Below, piece by piece: positions 26,675-34,859 of a stretch of 64,000 bases of DNA. Both the position numbers and the translations under genes were made by a program. Position 1 is the first letter of the stretch, and each line of letters opens with the position of its first letter. A model generated the notes under the pieces. It ran no database searches. It was not told where the DNA came from and saw only the letters and a program-made list of their open reading frames with translations. The stretch is from CBDCGV01 sp965216955 (GTDB lineage: Bacteria > Bacteroidota > Bacteroidia > Chitinophagales > JADIYW01), in assembly GCA_965216955.1 (NCBI GenBank), contig CBDCGV010000017.1, positions 271,339-335,338 on the forward strand, in the 5' to 3' direction.

Positions 26675-27760
26675 CTATTCATAAAATTGTTTGTACCATT
26701 TGCGCATTTTCATAATAGGCCCATCTCCTTTAACAATAACCGGTTTTTGACTATATCCTTTTTGTTCCCAAATTATAATATCGTCTTTAAATTGAGTATG
26801 GGCTTCTCTTAAAATATATCTGATGGCAAGTCTACTTGTCCCTTTAGGAGCGTACACATAATCATTCATTTCTAATTCTAAAGGCCCAGTTGGTGTAAAG
26901 CATTTTAAAAGCATTACATTTTTGGCAATCCTTGAATTAAACTTAAATATTAAAAACCCCGGACCAAAATACCTTACCAGAGCTTCTCCTCCTCCTTGTT
27001 CAATAACCTTTCCGCTCTTTTTCCAAACCAGTTTTACCTTATCTGTAAACCAGGCCAAGTGTTTATTTTCACCTTCTCCAAAACAAATTTCAACAGCATG
27101 CTTAAGTTTCAAAAATCTGCTCGAAAAGGGAATAGTTAATAGGTCATGAACATAGTTGAAATGCGCATAGTCTGCTCCATTTTCAGCAAAGTCTTGCAAA
27201 TGAATATATAGCTTATCGCTCTTTTTTCCTCTATACCTGTATTCATCGAGTTCTGGTAAATATTGGTTAGGATACCATTTTGGAGGATCTCCTTGTTCAT
27301 TATACCAAATTAATATAAGCCCCCAGCACTCTACAACTTGCCAACTTTTTAATTTTGCATTTTTAGGGATTATATCATTATATGGAATTTTTTCACACTT
27401 CCCTAATCCATTAAATTCCCAGGCATGAAAAGGGCATTGAATATTGTTTCCAACAACTTTTCCTTTTGCTAAATTGGCTTGCAAATGTGGGCAATAAACA
27501 TCTAAAACAGCCACCTTTTCATTTTCCCCTCTAAAAGCAACTAGTTTCAACCCAAAAGCATTAACCTCCTTAAGATGCCCAGCTTTCAAATCCGTGGAGC
27601 GGCCAATATTGAACCACCCATTGGGGTAGGGGTGAGGGTATAATTTTGCACGTTCTTGTCTAGATGTAAGATTTGGTATTACCCTTTTTTTTCGAGTTTT
27701 GAAACGATAAATTTGATACCCAATAAAAGAAGAGATAGCACTTAAAAGAACCATTGCCAA
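26675..27760 (-). CDS. Rieske oxygenase of the DAF-36/Neverland (cholesterol 7-desaturase) type
   Basis: A 361-aa protein with an N-terminal membrane anchor (MAMVLLSAISSFIGYQIY). The PYPNGWFNIG opening is typical of DAF-36/Neverland. The Rieske 2Fe-2S ligands are Cys90-x-His92 (CPHLQAN) and Cys109-x2-His112 (CPFHAW). The KCEKIPYND and GLILIWYNEQGDPP segments follow. The mononuclear iron site is in ENGADYAHFNYVH (Asn194, Asp197, His200, His205). In animals these enzymes desaturate cholesterol at C7(8). Bacterial relatives also include 3-ketosteroid 9-hydroxylase (KshA). It lies 6 nt after the sterol methyltransferase, so sterol is the likely substrate. Reductase partner not seen here. Confidence 0.88.
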   Translation of the reverse strand: MAMVLLSAISSFIGYQIYRFKTRKKRVIPNLTSRQERAKLYPHPYPNGWFNIGRSTDLKAGHLKEVNAFGLKLVAFRGENEKVAVLDVYCPHLQANLAKGKVVGNNIQCPFHAWEFNGLGKCEKIPYNDIIPKNAKLKSWQVVECWGLILIWYNEQGDPPKWYPNQYLPELDEYRYRGKKSDKLYIHLQDFAENGADYAHFNYVHDLLTIPFSSRFLKLKHAVEICFGEGENKHLAWFTDKVKLVWKKSGKVIEQGGGEALVRYFGPGFLIFKFNSRIAKNVMLLKCFTPTGPLELEMNDYVYAPKGTSRLAIRYILREAHTQFKDDIIIWEQKGYSQKPVIVKGDGPIMKMRKWYKQFYE

Positions 27761-27766
27761 TCTATT

Positions 27767-28747
27767 TTATTTAGGTTTTTGAACCAAAATCATATACATA
27801 GGCGTAAAAATCTCCATAATTCCTCCATCTACTAAACCATCTGCTGCAATCAAAAGCACTTTTTGCGTTTTACTTATACCTTTTGGAAGTATTCGGAGCG
27901 ACTCAAAAGTTCTAAGCATCATTCCCACAAATGTTCTACTCACTTTGGTATGCCGAATTTGAGAAAGAGACCATCCACTTTGAAGCGTAGCATACCAAGG
28001 CACATTATTATCAACCTTTTCAACAGCAAGATCAATCGTCTCCAATACTTGCAGATTTGAATTTGCCAATTCTCTGTCAATTTCCTTTATCGTTTTTAGT
28101 CGTGTAATACTATTCCCATACTCAATCATTTTCTTTGCTTCCACATGTTCGGCATTACTTGCATCATATTTATCTGTCATTGCCCATTGATAAAAAACGG
28201 CTTTGCCTCCCGGTTTTAATTTCTGATATATCTGTTCGTAAACTCCTTCTAAGTTTGGTGCATGACACAACGCCTCAATCGCATACATTTTATCAAATGT
28301 ATTGTTAGGAAAAGGCATGTTCATATAATCACCTTGTATGGGGTGTAAAAGAGGGTTATAAGCTGTTGTAGCATTGATTTCTTTACAACGTTGAATTTGA
28401 TATTCATTAATAGTAATGCCTGTGATATCGGCGCCTGTTAATCGAGCTATATTCCTAGCGGGCCCCATAACACCACAACCAACATCCAAAACTTTGTCGT
28501 TATTGTTAATGCCCAATTTGCAAGCCAGATAATGTTCATGCCTAAGTAGACTGGCATGAAAATCTTCTCCTTCATATCGAGGGGCAAAATGAAAAGACTG
28601 CCCCCATCCCTTTTCATAAAACTTAGTAATTAACGTATAAAATTTATCTGTTGCACTTTGGGCGCCTGTTGATCTTTTAGAATAATCTTTCTCATCAAAA
28701 ATCTGATCATAGCCAGCAATATCTTTTTCTTTTACTTTTAGGTTCAT
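27767..28747 (-). CDS. Sterol C24-methyltransferase (ERG6/SMT-like)
   Basis: A 326-aa AdoMet methyltransferase carrying all SMT hallmarks. Region I YEKGWGQSFHFAP (44-56), RHEHYLA, AdoMet motif LDVGCGVMGPARNIA (87-101), NEYQIQR, region III YAIEALCHAP (155-164), and KPGG followed by YQWAMTDKYD (186-195). Eukaryotic ERG6 enzymes methylate the C24 of the sterol side chain. Two positions differ from the forms I remember: Lys in the third position of region I (YEYGWG in yeast) and Gln for Glu in YEW. Operon with the Rieske gene, divergent TetR gene. No squalene cyclase or epoxidase in the window, so substrate may be made elsewhere or taken up. Confidence 0.9.
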   Translation of the reverse strand: MNLKVKEKDIAGYDQIFDEKDYSKRSTGAQSATDKFYTLITKFYEKGWGQSFHFAPRYEGEDFHASLLRHEHYLACKLGINNNDKVLDVGCGVMGPARNIARLTGADITGITINEYQIQRCKEINATTAYNPLLHPIQGDYMNMPFPNNTFDKMYAIEALCHAPNLEGVYEQIYQKLKPGGKAVFYQWAMTDKYDASNAEHVEAKKMIEYGNSITRLKTIKEIDRELANSNLQVLETIDLAVEKVDNNVPWYATLQSGWSLSQIRHTKVSRTFVGMMLRTFESLRILPKGISKTQKVLLIAADGLVDGGIMEIFTPMYMILVQKPK

Positions 28748-28764
28748 TTATTATCCATTTGTAG

Positions 28765-28772
28765 CAAAGGTA
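28765..28772 (-). promoter_or_regulatory. -7 box of the sterol operon
   Basis: TACCTTTG on the - strand matches TAnnTTTG, 18 nt before the methyltransferase start. The position of its -33 element falls in the palindrome at 28789-28806; no TTG is seen there. Confidence 0.55.
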
Positions 28773-28788
28773 ATAAAAAAACGAAAAG

Positions 28789-28806
28789 ACTGACTAGTCG
28801 GTCAGT
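28789..28806. promoter_or_regulatory. Putative TetR operator
   Basis: ACTGAC, 6 nt, GTCAGT form a perfect inverted repeat; the CTAGTCGGTCAGT side resembles GACYGGTCGGTCA-type operators of TetR/AcrR regulators. It lies in the divergent gap between the methyltransferase and the TetR gene and covers the -33 region of the operon promoter, a natural place for repression. Confidence 0.65.
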
Positions 28807-28903
28807 TTTCTTGTAAAAGAAGACACAAGTGTTCTGCTGATTAGTTGCTAGAGAAGTATAGAATCAATTTTCTTTGTAGTAATTTGTGATAGAAAGCTAA
28901 GCC

Positions 28904-29467
28904 ATGTCAACCAAGCGAACAGACGTATTAAACGCAACATTAGCATTGATTAACAAACAAGGGTTTGCAGCAACTTCGACAGATGACATTGCTAAACTCG
29001 CTAATGTAGGCAAGGGCACTATTTACAAATACTTTCCCAGCAAACAAGATTTATATAACGCTTTGTTTGATGAACTGCGTTCTAAATTTATTCAGCTTGT
29101 CGCAGCAAATTATGACTTCAAAATTGATCCCAAATCTAATTTTAAGAGTACTGTTTTTGTTTTGGTACGTTACTATTCTGAGAATGTAGATGAGTTTCGC
29201 TATTTAGAGCGCTACTCTGATGTTAATTTACAAATCGATAAGCGTCTAAATGAATCAACCAAGCTAATTGAACCGATAAAAAAAATGCTTCAAGAAATTA
29301 ATCATCAAATAAAGTTTAGAAAGTTACCACCTATGGTCATTTTTGCAATGACATACGGACCTTTAGTTGCCTTGGTAAATCTAGTTCATTTAGGTAAAAT
29401 TGAACTAAATGATGATTTAATCGATGAGATTGCCGAAGCTTGTTGGGAGGCCATTTTGGAAAAATGA
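28904..29467 (+). CDS. TetR/AcrR-family transcriptional regulator
   Basis: A 187-aa protein. The N-terminal helix-turn-helix reads LINKQGFAATSTDDIAKLANVGKGTIYKYFPSKQ when joined across residues 17-50, the TetR signature. The rest is a helical ligand-binding domain with little conservation. Divergent from the sterol methyltransferase/Rieske operon, with an inverted repeat between them. It probably represses that operon and perhaps itself, releasing on binding a sterol or other hydrophobic ligand. A terminator follows. Confidence 0.92.
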   Translation: MSTKRTDVLNATLALINKQGFAATSTDDIAKLANVGKGTIYKYFPSKQDLYNALFDELRSKFIQLVAANYDFKIDPKSNFKSTVFVLVRYYSENVDEFRYLERYSDVNLQIDKRLNESTKLIEPIKKMLQEINHQIKFRKLPPMVIFAMTYGPLVALVNLVHLGKIELNDDLIDEIAEACWEAILEK

Positions 29468-29482
29468 TATTCTTAAAACAAA

Positions 29483-29506
29483 AAAGCTCAGCGAACACTG
29501 AGCTTT
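29483..29506. terminator. Bidirectional terminator between tetR and tRNA-Phe
   Basis: Stem AAAGCTCAG/CTGAGCTTT with a 6-nt loop. On the - strand it is followed by TTTTTTG (tRNA-Phe end); on the + strand it follows the TetR stop by 15 nt. Confidence 0.85.
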
Positions 29507-29519
29507 AAGTCCTTTTCTG

Positions 29520-29592
29520 TGGTGTGGGGCGGGTTCGAACCGCCGACACATGGATTTTCAGTCCATTGCTCTACCAACTGAGCTACCGCACC
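29520..29592 (-). tRNA. tRNA-Phe (GAA)
   Basis: Read on the - strand: acceptor GGTGCGG/CCACACC with one C-A mismatch at pair 5-68, D-arm GCTC/GAGC, anticodon loop CTGAAAA (anticodon GAA), T-arm GGCGG TTCGAAC CCGCC, discriminator A; 73 nt, CCA not encoded. Confidence 0.97.
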
Positions 29593-29620
29593 GTCCATCT
29601 CATTTTTCAATGAGCGATTG

Positions 29621-29647
29621 CAAATTTAGTGTTTTAATCAAAAACCA
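29621..29647 (-). promoter_or_regulatory. Promoter of tRNA-Phe
   Basis: TAAATTTG (complement of 29621-29628) matches the -7 consensus; a TTG 16 nt upstream could be the -33 box. The same -7 octamer precedes tRNA-Asn. Confidence 0.55.
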
Positions 29648-29680
29648 AAGAATTAAATCTATGCTAATTCTTTGCTATCA

Positions 29681-30862
29681 TTATTTTGAAACCTCTAAGG
29701 CTTGGTGAATATCTGCAATTATATCATTTATATGCTCTAATCCAACAGAAACCCTTACAGTCCCTGGATATATTCCTGCGGCTTCTCTAGTTTCCGGATC
29801 TATTTTAGAATGCGTTGTGGAGGCAGGGTGCGTTGCGATTGTTCGACTGTCTCCCAAATTAGCAGTATGAGAAGCCATTTTTAAACTATTTAAGAAATTT
29901 CTACCCCTATCAATGCCTCCTTTAACTGTAAACGTAACCAAGCCTCCACCCAACTTCATTTGTTTTTTTGCCAATTCATATTGTGGGTGAGAGGGCAAAA
30001 AAGGATAACGAACTTCTTCAATTTCCTCATTTTTTTCTAACCATTGTGCTAAAATCATTGCATTTTCACAATGTCTATCCATTCTAACGTGTAATGTTTC
30101 AAGACTTTTCGACAAAACCCATGCATTAAAAGGAGACATTGCGGGGCCTGTTTGTCGACAAAAAGCTCTTACTTCTTTAATTATTTCTTTTGAACCTAAA
30201 ACACACCCCCCAACAACTCTCCCTTGCCCATCAATAAACTTTGTTGCACTATGTGTTATTATATCACAACCATAATCAGCAGGGTTTTGAATGTATGGCG
30301 TCGCAAAGCAATTGTCGACATTTACCATTATTTTATGCTTTTTACCTAAGGCACATAAATATTCTAAATCAATTAAAACCAATCCAGGATTTGAAGGCGT
30401 TTCTGCAAAAATCATTTTTGTGTTTGGTCTAATTTGATGCTCCCAAGTTTCTGGTTTCTTTATATCGAAAAAAGAATACTCAATGCCCCACTTAGGCAAT
30501 ATCTCTTTAATGATTTTTGTCGAGGAAGCAAATAAAGCACTAGACGTTAAAACATGGTCTCCAGATTTTAACAACGCCCCCAAACTTGCAAACACGGCGG
30601 CCATTCCTGTTGCAGTACCAAAACCATCTTCCATGTTTTCAAGTGCTGCCATTTTTAGAACAAACTCATTTACACTTGGGTTAGAAAACCTTGAATAAAT
30701 ATTGTCATCTATCTCATCTGCAAAGAGCGCTCTAGCATGTTCTGCATTATCGAAAACAAAACTCGATGTCGCATAAATAGCTGAAGAGTGTTCTCTAAAA
30801 CCTCTTTCATGCTGCAATCGAACAGCATTCGTTTCAAAATTTTTGTATTTCTTATTAGACAT
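29681..30862 (-). CDS. metZ: O-succinylhomoserine sulfhydrylase-like PLP enzyme
   Basis: A 393-aa Cys/Met-metabolism PLP enzyme. YSRFSNPS (phosphate binding from the neighbouring subunit), TATGMAAVFA, AETPSNPGL, VNVDNCFATPY with the PLP-ring Asp, and THSATKFIDGQGR with the Schiff-base Lys. The sequence resembles MetZ more than cystathionine gamma-synthase or MetY; that distinction is by memory. It would make homocysteine from activated homoserine and sulphide, feeding the MetH pair in this window. Followed downstream only by tRNA-Phe; OsmC is 51 nt upstream on the same strand. Confidence 0.9.
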   Translation of the reverse strand: MSNKKYKNFETNAVRLQHERGFREHSSAIYATSSFVFDNAEHARALFADEIDDNIYSRFSNPSVNEFVLKMAALENMEDGFGTATGMAAVFASLGALLKSGDHVLTSSALFASSTKIIKEILPKWGIEYSFFDIKKPETWEHQIRPNTKMIFAETPSNPGLVLIDLEYLCALGKKHKIMVNVDNCFATPYIQNPADYGCDIITHSATKFIDGQGRVVGGCVLGSKEIIKEVRAFCRQTGPAMSPFNAWVLSKSLETLHVRMDRHCENAMILAQWLEKNEEIEEVRYPFLPSHPQYELAKKQMKLGGGLVTFTVKGGIDRGRNFLNSLKMASHTANLGDSRTIATHPASTTHSKIDPETREAAGIYPGTVRVSVGLEHINDIIADIHQALEVSK

Positions 30863-30913
30863 TTTCTATATTTTTTTGCCCTCTATTGAGTTCGCTTTTA
30901 AATGTTTTAAAAT

Positions 30914-31327
30914 CTATAAAATTTCATAACTAGAAGTAATCTCTGCTGTTTTTTCAAGCATTTTTGACACAGAGCAATATTTTGTCATTGAGAGCTCTAT
31001 TGCCCTTGCTAGTTTGTCTTCCTCCACTTTTCCCTCTACAAACCAATGAATATGAATTTTCTTAAAAACTGCCGGGACATCATCCTCGTCTCTTTCTGCA
31101 TTCAAATGCACTTTATAAACCTCTACCTCTTGTTTCATCTTTTTCAAGATGGAGAGCACATCCATACTTGCACATCCTCCCAAACCCATTAAAACCACTT
31201 CCATAGGAGACGCCCCTAAATCTTGACCTCCAATTTTTTCGGAACCATCCATAGAAATAACCAAGCCCCTTTCATTTTTGCCTTCTAAATGAACCGCTTT
31301 GTTTAATCGATTAATACTGACTTTCAT
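30914..31327 (-). CDS. OsmC/Ohr-family protein
   Basis: A 137-aa OsmC-like protein. GLGGCASMDVLSIL contains the first redox Cys in the usual central helix. The second is the Cys of TKYCSVSKML near the C-terminus. The family reduces organic hydroperoxides with thiols. SPMEVVLMGLGG fits the YhfA-like subgroup. Upstream of metZ on the same strand, possibly co-transcribed. Confidence 0.9.
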   Translation of the reverse strand: MKVSINRLNKAVHLEGKNERGLVISMDGSEKIGGQDLGASPMEVVLMGLGGCASMDVLSILKKMKQEVEVYKVHLNAERDEDDVPAVFKKIHIHWFVEGKVEEDKLARAIELSMTKYCSVSKMLEKTAEITSSYEIL

Positions 31328-31407
31328 AACACCTATTTTAAAAAGAAACGTAAAGATAGCCGATGGTTTTAATAAAACTAAAAGATTGTTAGTTTAGCGT
31401 TTCAATT

Positions 31408-31480
31408 CGAGGTGTAGCTCAGTTGGTAGAGTACACGTCTGGGGGGCGTGAAGTCGCTGGTTCAAGTCCAGTCACCTCGA
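31408..31480 (+). tRNA. tRNA-Pro (GGG)
   Basis: Acceptor CGAGGTG/CACCTCG, D-arm GCTC/GAGT, anticodon stem CACGT/GCGTG with loop CTGGGGG (anticodon GGG, G37), T-arm GCTGG TTCAAGT CCAGT, discriminator A; 73 nt without CCA. C1-G72 fits a proline tRNA. Confidence 0.93.
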
Positions 31481-31739
31481 CAAAAGCTTATTGCTTTATT
31501 CGTTTAGCTAAATATGTCTTTCCTTCTTTGTTTTTAAATAAAGCAAACGAACACTATTTAGTGTTTGTTAAAGATTAGAACTTTATAAGCACTATCTCCT
31601 AACTCATTAATCTTTATAAAACTCCTTCTTATGTTGGATTAGGAAAAACAGAAACCTCTTTAAACTTCTTGTTTTTCATTCAATACTTTAATTTTAACTA
31701 ATAACAAATATTTTATATGATAAAACGTTAGTATATAGA

Positions 31740-32243
31740 ATGATGCATAGTTTTTTGTTGTTTTTTGTTGTTTTACTAAGCTTTTGCTGTCAGTCAGCTT
31801 TCGGCCAGGTGCAAAACAATGCTTACAAATTTATGCTTAAGCACCTATTAAGCCATAGTGTAGAAGAAATTTCAATAAAAGATTTTCATGAACAAAAAGC
31901 GACTTACGTAACTTTAGATGCTCGAGAAAAAGAAGAGTATCAAGTAAGCCATATTGAAGACGCTCTTTTTGTTGGTTATGACTCCTTTTCTGTAGAAAGG
32001 ATAAAAACGCTTCCCAAAGAAACACCTATTGTTGTTTACTGCTCTATAGGATACCGAAGTGAAAAAATTGCTGAACAACTTATAAAAGATGGCTTTCTAA
32101 ATGTGTCTAACCTATACGGTGGTATTTTTGAATGGGTTAATCAAGAACATAGTGTAGTAGATTCTTTAGGGCCAACCAATTTTATTCATGCTTACGATCT
32201 AAAATGGGGTGTTTGGCTGAATAAAGGCAAAAAAGTATACTAA
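31740..32243 (+). CDS. Exported rhodanese-like protein
   Basis: A 167-aa protein with a signal peptide (about 23 residues, LLSFCCQSAFGQ) and one rhodanese domain. TLDAREKEEYQVSHIEDA is the CH2A-like part and VVYCSIGYRSEKIAEQL carries the active-site Cys with the CSIGYRS loop. Family members move sulphane sulphur or act as phosphatase-like or binding domains. Location outside the cytoplasm makes a thiosulphate or redox role possible. The gap before it (31481-31739) shows only a small AACACTA hairpin. Confidence 0.87.
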   Translation: MMHSFLLFFVVLLSFCCQSAFGQVQNNAYKFMLKHLLSHSVEEISIKDFHEQKATYVTLDAREKEEYQVSHIEDALFVGYDSFSVERIKTLPKETPIVVYCSIGYRSEKIAEQLIKDGFLNVSNLYGGIFEWVNQEHSVVDSLGPTNFIHAYDLKWGVWLNKGKKVY

Positions 32244-32897
32244 CTATGGTAAAACATACTTATATACTGTTACATAATGAACAAGTGCACCCAGCATAAC
32301 AAAAAGGTGCCAAATTGCATGATTATACGGAATAGACTTTTTAAGATAAAAACATACTCCCACTAGATATAACGCCCCTCCAAGTGCCAACATCAAAATG
32401 CATTTAATGGGCAAATAAAGCAACATCGGTTTAATAAATAAAATTGCCACACAACCTAAAACAACATATAACAATGCGTCTACTTTTGTGTATTCATCTA
32501 ATTTATTTCTAATTAAATATTTAAAAGAAATTCCAAATACGGTTAATGTCCAAATGGTTGCCGCAATAAATAATCCCACGTGTCCGGGCAATGTAAGAAC
32601 TGAAAAAGGAGTGTAAGAGCCCGCAATAAAAAGATAAATAGCAATATGATCTAAAAACCTTAAAGCATGTTTTCTTTCGGGTTCTTTTATATAATGATAA
32701 ATAGTAGAACTCAAAAATGCCGCCGTCATACACGAACCAAAAACAGCCACACCTGCTATTGTCCATAAGTTTCCCGTGGGTATTGCTTTTAAAACCAAAA
32801 CGACCAAGCCCACAACACTCAACATTGTTGCAAAACCATGAGAAGAATAGTTTAGTTTTTCTTCTTCTTCGGTATATATTAATCTATAAGTCCGCAA
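32244..32897 (-). CDS. Hemolysin III/PAQR-family membrane protein
   Basis: A 217-aa protein with seven hydrophobic segments. It has the HlyIII pattern: NYSSHGFATMLSVVGL, SSTIYHYIK, LDHIAIYLFIAGSYTPF and a C-terminal HAIWHLFVMLGALVHY, with the conserved Ser/His/Asp/His metal-site residues. The best start is TTG at 32897; no ATG precedes the first helix. Despite the name, function is not established; PAQR relatives are metal-dependent hydrolases or lipid regulators. It follows the convergent rhodanese gene with no gap. Confidence 0.88.
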   Translation of the reverse strand: MRTYRLIYTEEEEKLNYSSHGFATMLSVVGLVVLVLKAIPTGNLWTIAGVAVFGSCMTAAFLSSTIYHYIKEPERKHALRFLDHIAIYLFIAGSYTPFSVLTLPGHVGLFIAATIWTLTVFGISFKYLIRNKLDEYTKVDALLYVVLGCVAILFIKPMLLYLPIKCILMLALGGALYLVGVCFYLKKSIPYNHAIWHLFVMLGALVHYVTVYKYVLP

Positions 32898-33072
32898 AAT
32901 CTAAATTGTCCTGTCTATTAAGATAGTAAGCTTTTGGGAAATCGTTGCATTTAAAATTAACAACTTGTTTATAGACAAGTTATTAGAGGTCTTTTGAATT
33001 CTAATTTTGAAATAATTTTTTTCAAATTAAACTTTTAGCAAATAACTTAGTCTAACTTGCATCATCAACTAA

Positions 33073-33618
33073 ATGATTATGACAGACGAACAAATTGTTG
33101 AACAATTTAAGACTCCTGAAAACAAAGAACAAGCATTTAGAGTTTTGGTAGAACGATATCAAGAAAAACTCTACTTTCATATCAGGCGTTTTGTTTTCAA
33201 TCATCAAGACGCTGATGATGTTCTTCAAAATACTTTTATCAAGGTCTGGAAAAGCTTGGATAATTTCAAGTCAAATTCTAAACTATACACCTGGTTATAT
33301 AGAATCGCAACCAATGAATCAATTACTCATATAAACAAACATAAAAAACGTGCCGAAACAGGACTAGAAACTGAAGAGGGCAACCCATTAGAAGTTTTAA
33401 AAGCTGATGAGTACTTTGATGGCAACGAAATTCAAGCCAAGCTTCAACTAGCACTTAATACGCTTCCAGATAAACAGCGATCTGTTTTTCAGCTGCGTTA
33501 TTTTGAGGAATTAAAATATAATGAGATTGCTGAGGTTCTTGAAACTTCTGTTGGTGCTCTTAAAGCATCTTATCACCATGCTGTAAAAAAAATAGAAAAT
33601 TATTTTGCTTCAAATTAA
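33073..33618 (+). CDS. ECF RNA polymerase sigma factor
   Basis: A 181-aa sigma-70 family ECF factor. Region 2 has FNHQDADDVLQNTFIKVWKS (about 45-65) and TWLYRIATNESI. Region 4 has LPDKQRSVFQLRYFEELKYNEIAEVL followed by GALKASYHHAVKKI. First gene of a three-gene operon with an anti-sigma-like membrane protein and a secreted helical protein. Start at 33073 or the ATG two codons later. Confidence 0.93.
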   Translation: MIMTDEQIVEQFKTPENKEQAFRVLVERYQEKLYFHIRRFVFNHQDADDVLQNTFIKVWKSLDNFKSNSKLYTWLYRIATNESITHINKHKKRAETGLETEEGNPLEVLKADEYFDGNEIQAKLQLALNTLPDKQRSVFQLRYFEELKYNEIAEVLETSVGALKASYHHAVKKIENYFASN

Positions 33619-33651
33619 ACTTTTTTAACGATTCGTAGTCTAATTATTGAA

Positions 33652-34416
33652 ATGGAAGACAACAGTAACACATTGAATGAGATTAAACAATTATCTCCTT
33701 TTCTATATGAATTAAAAAAGGGGTCAAAAAACCCATTTATTGTTCCTAAAGATTATTTCAATGATTTTAAAAACACCATCGTGTTATATGCTGTTTCTTT
33801 TAATCGTCAAAAACCTACAACAAATGATATCCCGTCTGGTTATTTTGAAAATTTTGCTGATGACTTAATCTCAAAAATAAAATCTATTGATAGCAACAAA
33901 AATGAAGTTGATGAAGAGTTTTCCGAAATAGCTCTATCAATTTCACATTTCAACTTAAAGCAAGGGAAACCATTTTTAGTTCCTGAAAATTATTTCGAAG
34001 AAAATAAAGGTGCGCTTATAGAAAAGATTAAAACGGATTCCAAGAAACCAGTAAAGTTAAAGCCGTTAATGAATCGAGAAAAAATTAAACCTTTAAATTT
34101 TATTAGGGCTGCCAGCGTTGCTGCTGCCATATTCCTTTTGTGTATTGTTGGTTTGCAATTTTTATCTAAACCCATTAATTCATTAGAAGAACCTTGTGAC
34201 AACACTACAGATCTTTTTGCCTGTTTAAGTGAAAAAGAAATACTCAACTACTTAGATTATTATGTGGAGGACATAGATGAAAATACGCTTTATAACGAAA
34301 CTAGTAATGACGTTGAAAAATTATTAGAATCCGACAATATTGACAACATAGAAGACTATATAAATGAATACATAGAAGACATTGATGAATCTATGCTTTT
34401 TGAAAACTTACTTTAA
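33652..34416 (+). CDS. Anti-sigma-like membrane protein with a repeated motif
   Basis: A 254-aa protein 33 nt after the sigma gene. The N-terminal 140 residues hold three copies of a P-x(2-3)-YF motif: NPFIVPKDYFNDF (about 27), DIPSGYFENF (about 60) and KPFLVPENYFEEN (about 108). Each is followed by a short helix. One transmembrane segment (AASVAAAIFLLCIVGLQFL, about 155-173) precedes an acidic periplasmic tail. Layout fits a single-pass anti-sigma factor; the family name is not known to me. The motif may be the sigma-binding unit, which is inference. Confidence 0.75.
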   Translation: MEDNSNTLNEIKQLSPFLYELKKGSKNPFIVPKDYFNDFKNTIVLYAVSFNRQKPTTNDIPSGYFENFADDLISKIKSIDSNKNEVDEEFSEIALSISHFNLKQGKPFLVPENYFEENKGALIEKIKTDSKKPVKLKPLMNREKIKPLNFIRAASVAAAIFLLCIVGLQFLSKPINSLEEPCDNTTDLFACLSEKEILNYLDYYVEDIDENTLYNETSNDVEKLLESDNIDNIEDYINEYIEDIDESMLFENLL

Positions 34417-34426
34417 ATAAGAAATA

Positions 34427-34858
34427 ATGAAAAATTTGTTATTGATATTAATATTTATGATGAGCATTGAAATAATTGCGCAGCCTCCCAGTCATGAAAA
34501 AATGGAAGCTTTAAAAGTTTCTTTCATTACTAATCAGTTGGATTTATCGACGAAAGAAGCTCAGCAGTTTTGGCCTATTTATAATGCCATGGAAAAAGAA
34601 CTTAAAGCGCTTCGAAAAAACCCATTTCCAAAAGGGGAGAGGAAACCGATAGAAGATATGTCGGAAAGTGAATTAAACCAGCTTATTACTTCCAAAATTT
34701 CTAAACTTCGAAAAGAAGCTGATTTATTAGAAACTTATTATAAGAAATTTAAAGGCGTTTTACCAACGCAAAAGATTGCAAAGCTTTATGATTTAGAAAG
34801 AAAATTTAAGCGCATGCTTCTTGAGCGCGTAAAAGGAGGAAAAGCTCCTTCTAAATAA
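34427..34858 (+). CDS. Periplasmic sensor-like helical protein of the ECF operon
   Basis: A 143-aa protein with signal peptide (MKNLLLILIFMMSIEIIAQ), then an all-helical charged domain. LDLSTKEAQQFWPIYNAMEKEL resembles the L-T/S-x-x-(Q/E)-A-x-x-F-W-P-I-Y motif of CpxP/Spy-like or sensor proteins that accompany Bacteroidota ECF operons. It could bind misfolded protein or metal and modulate the anti-sigma factor. Starts 10 nt after the anti-sigma gene. Confidence 0.8.
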   Translation: MKNLLLILIFMMSIEIIAQPPSHEKMEALKVSFITNQLDLSTKEAQQFWPIYNAMEKELKALRKNPFPKGERKPIEDMSESELNQLITSKISKLRKEADLLETYYKKFKGVLPTQKIAKLYDLERKFKRMLLERVKGGKAPSK

Positions 34859-34859
34859 A

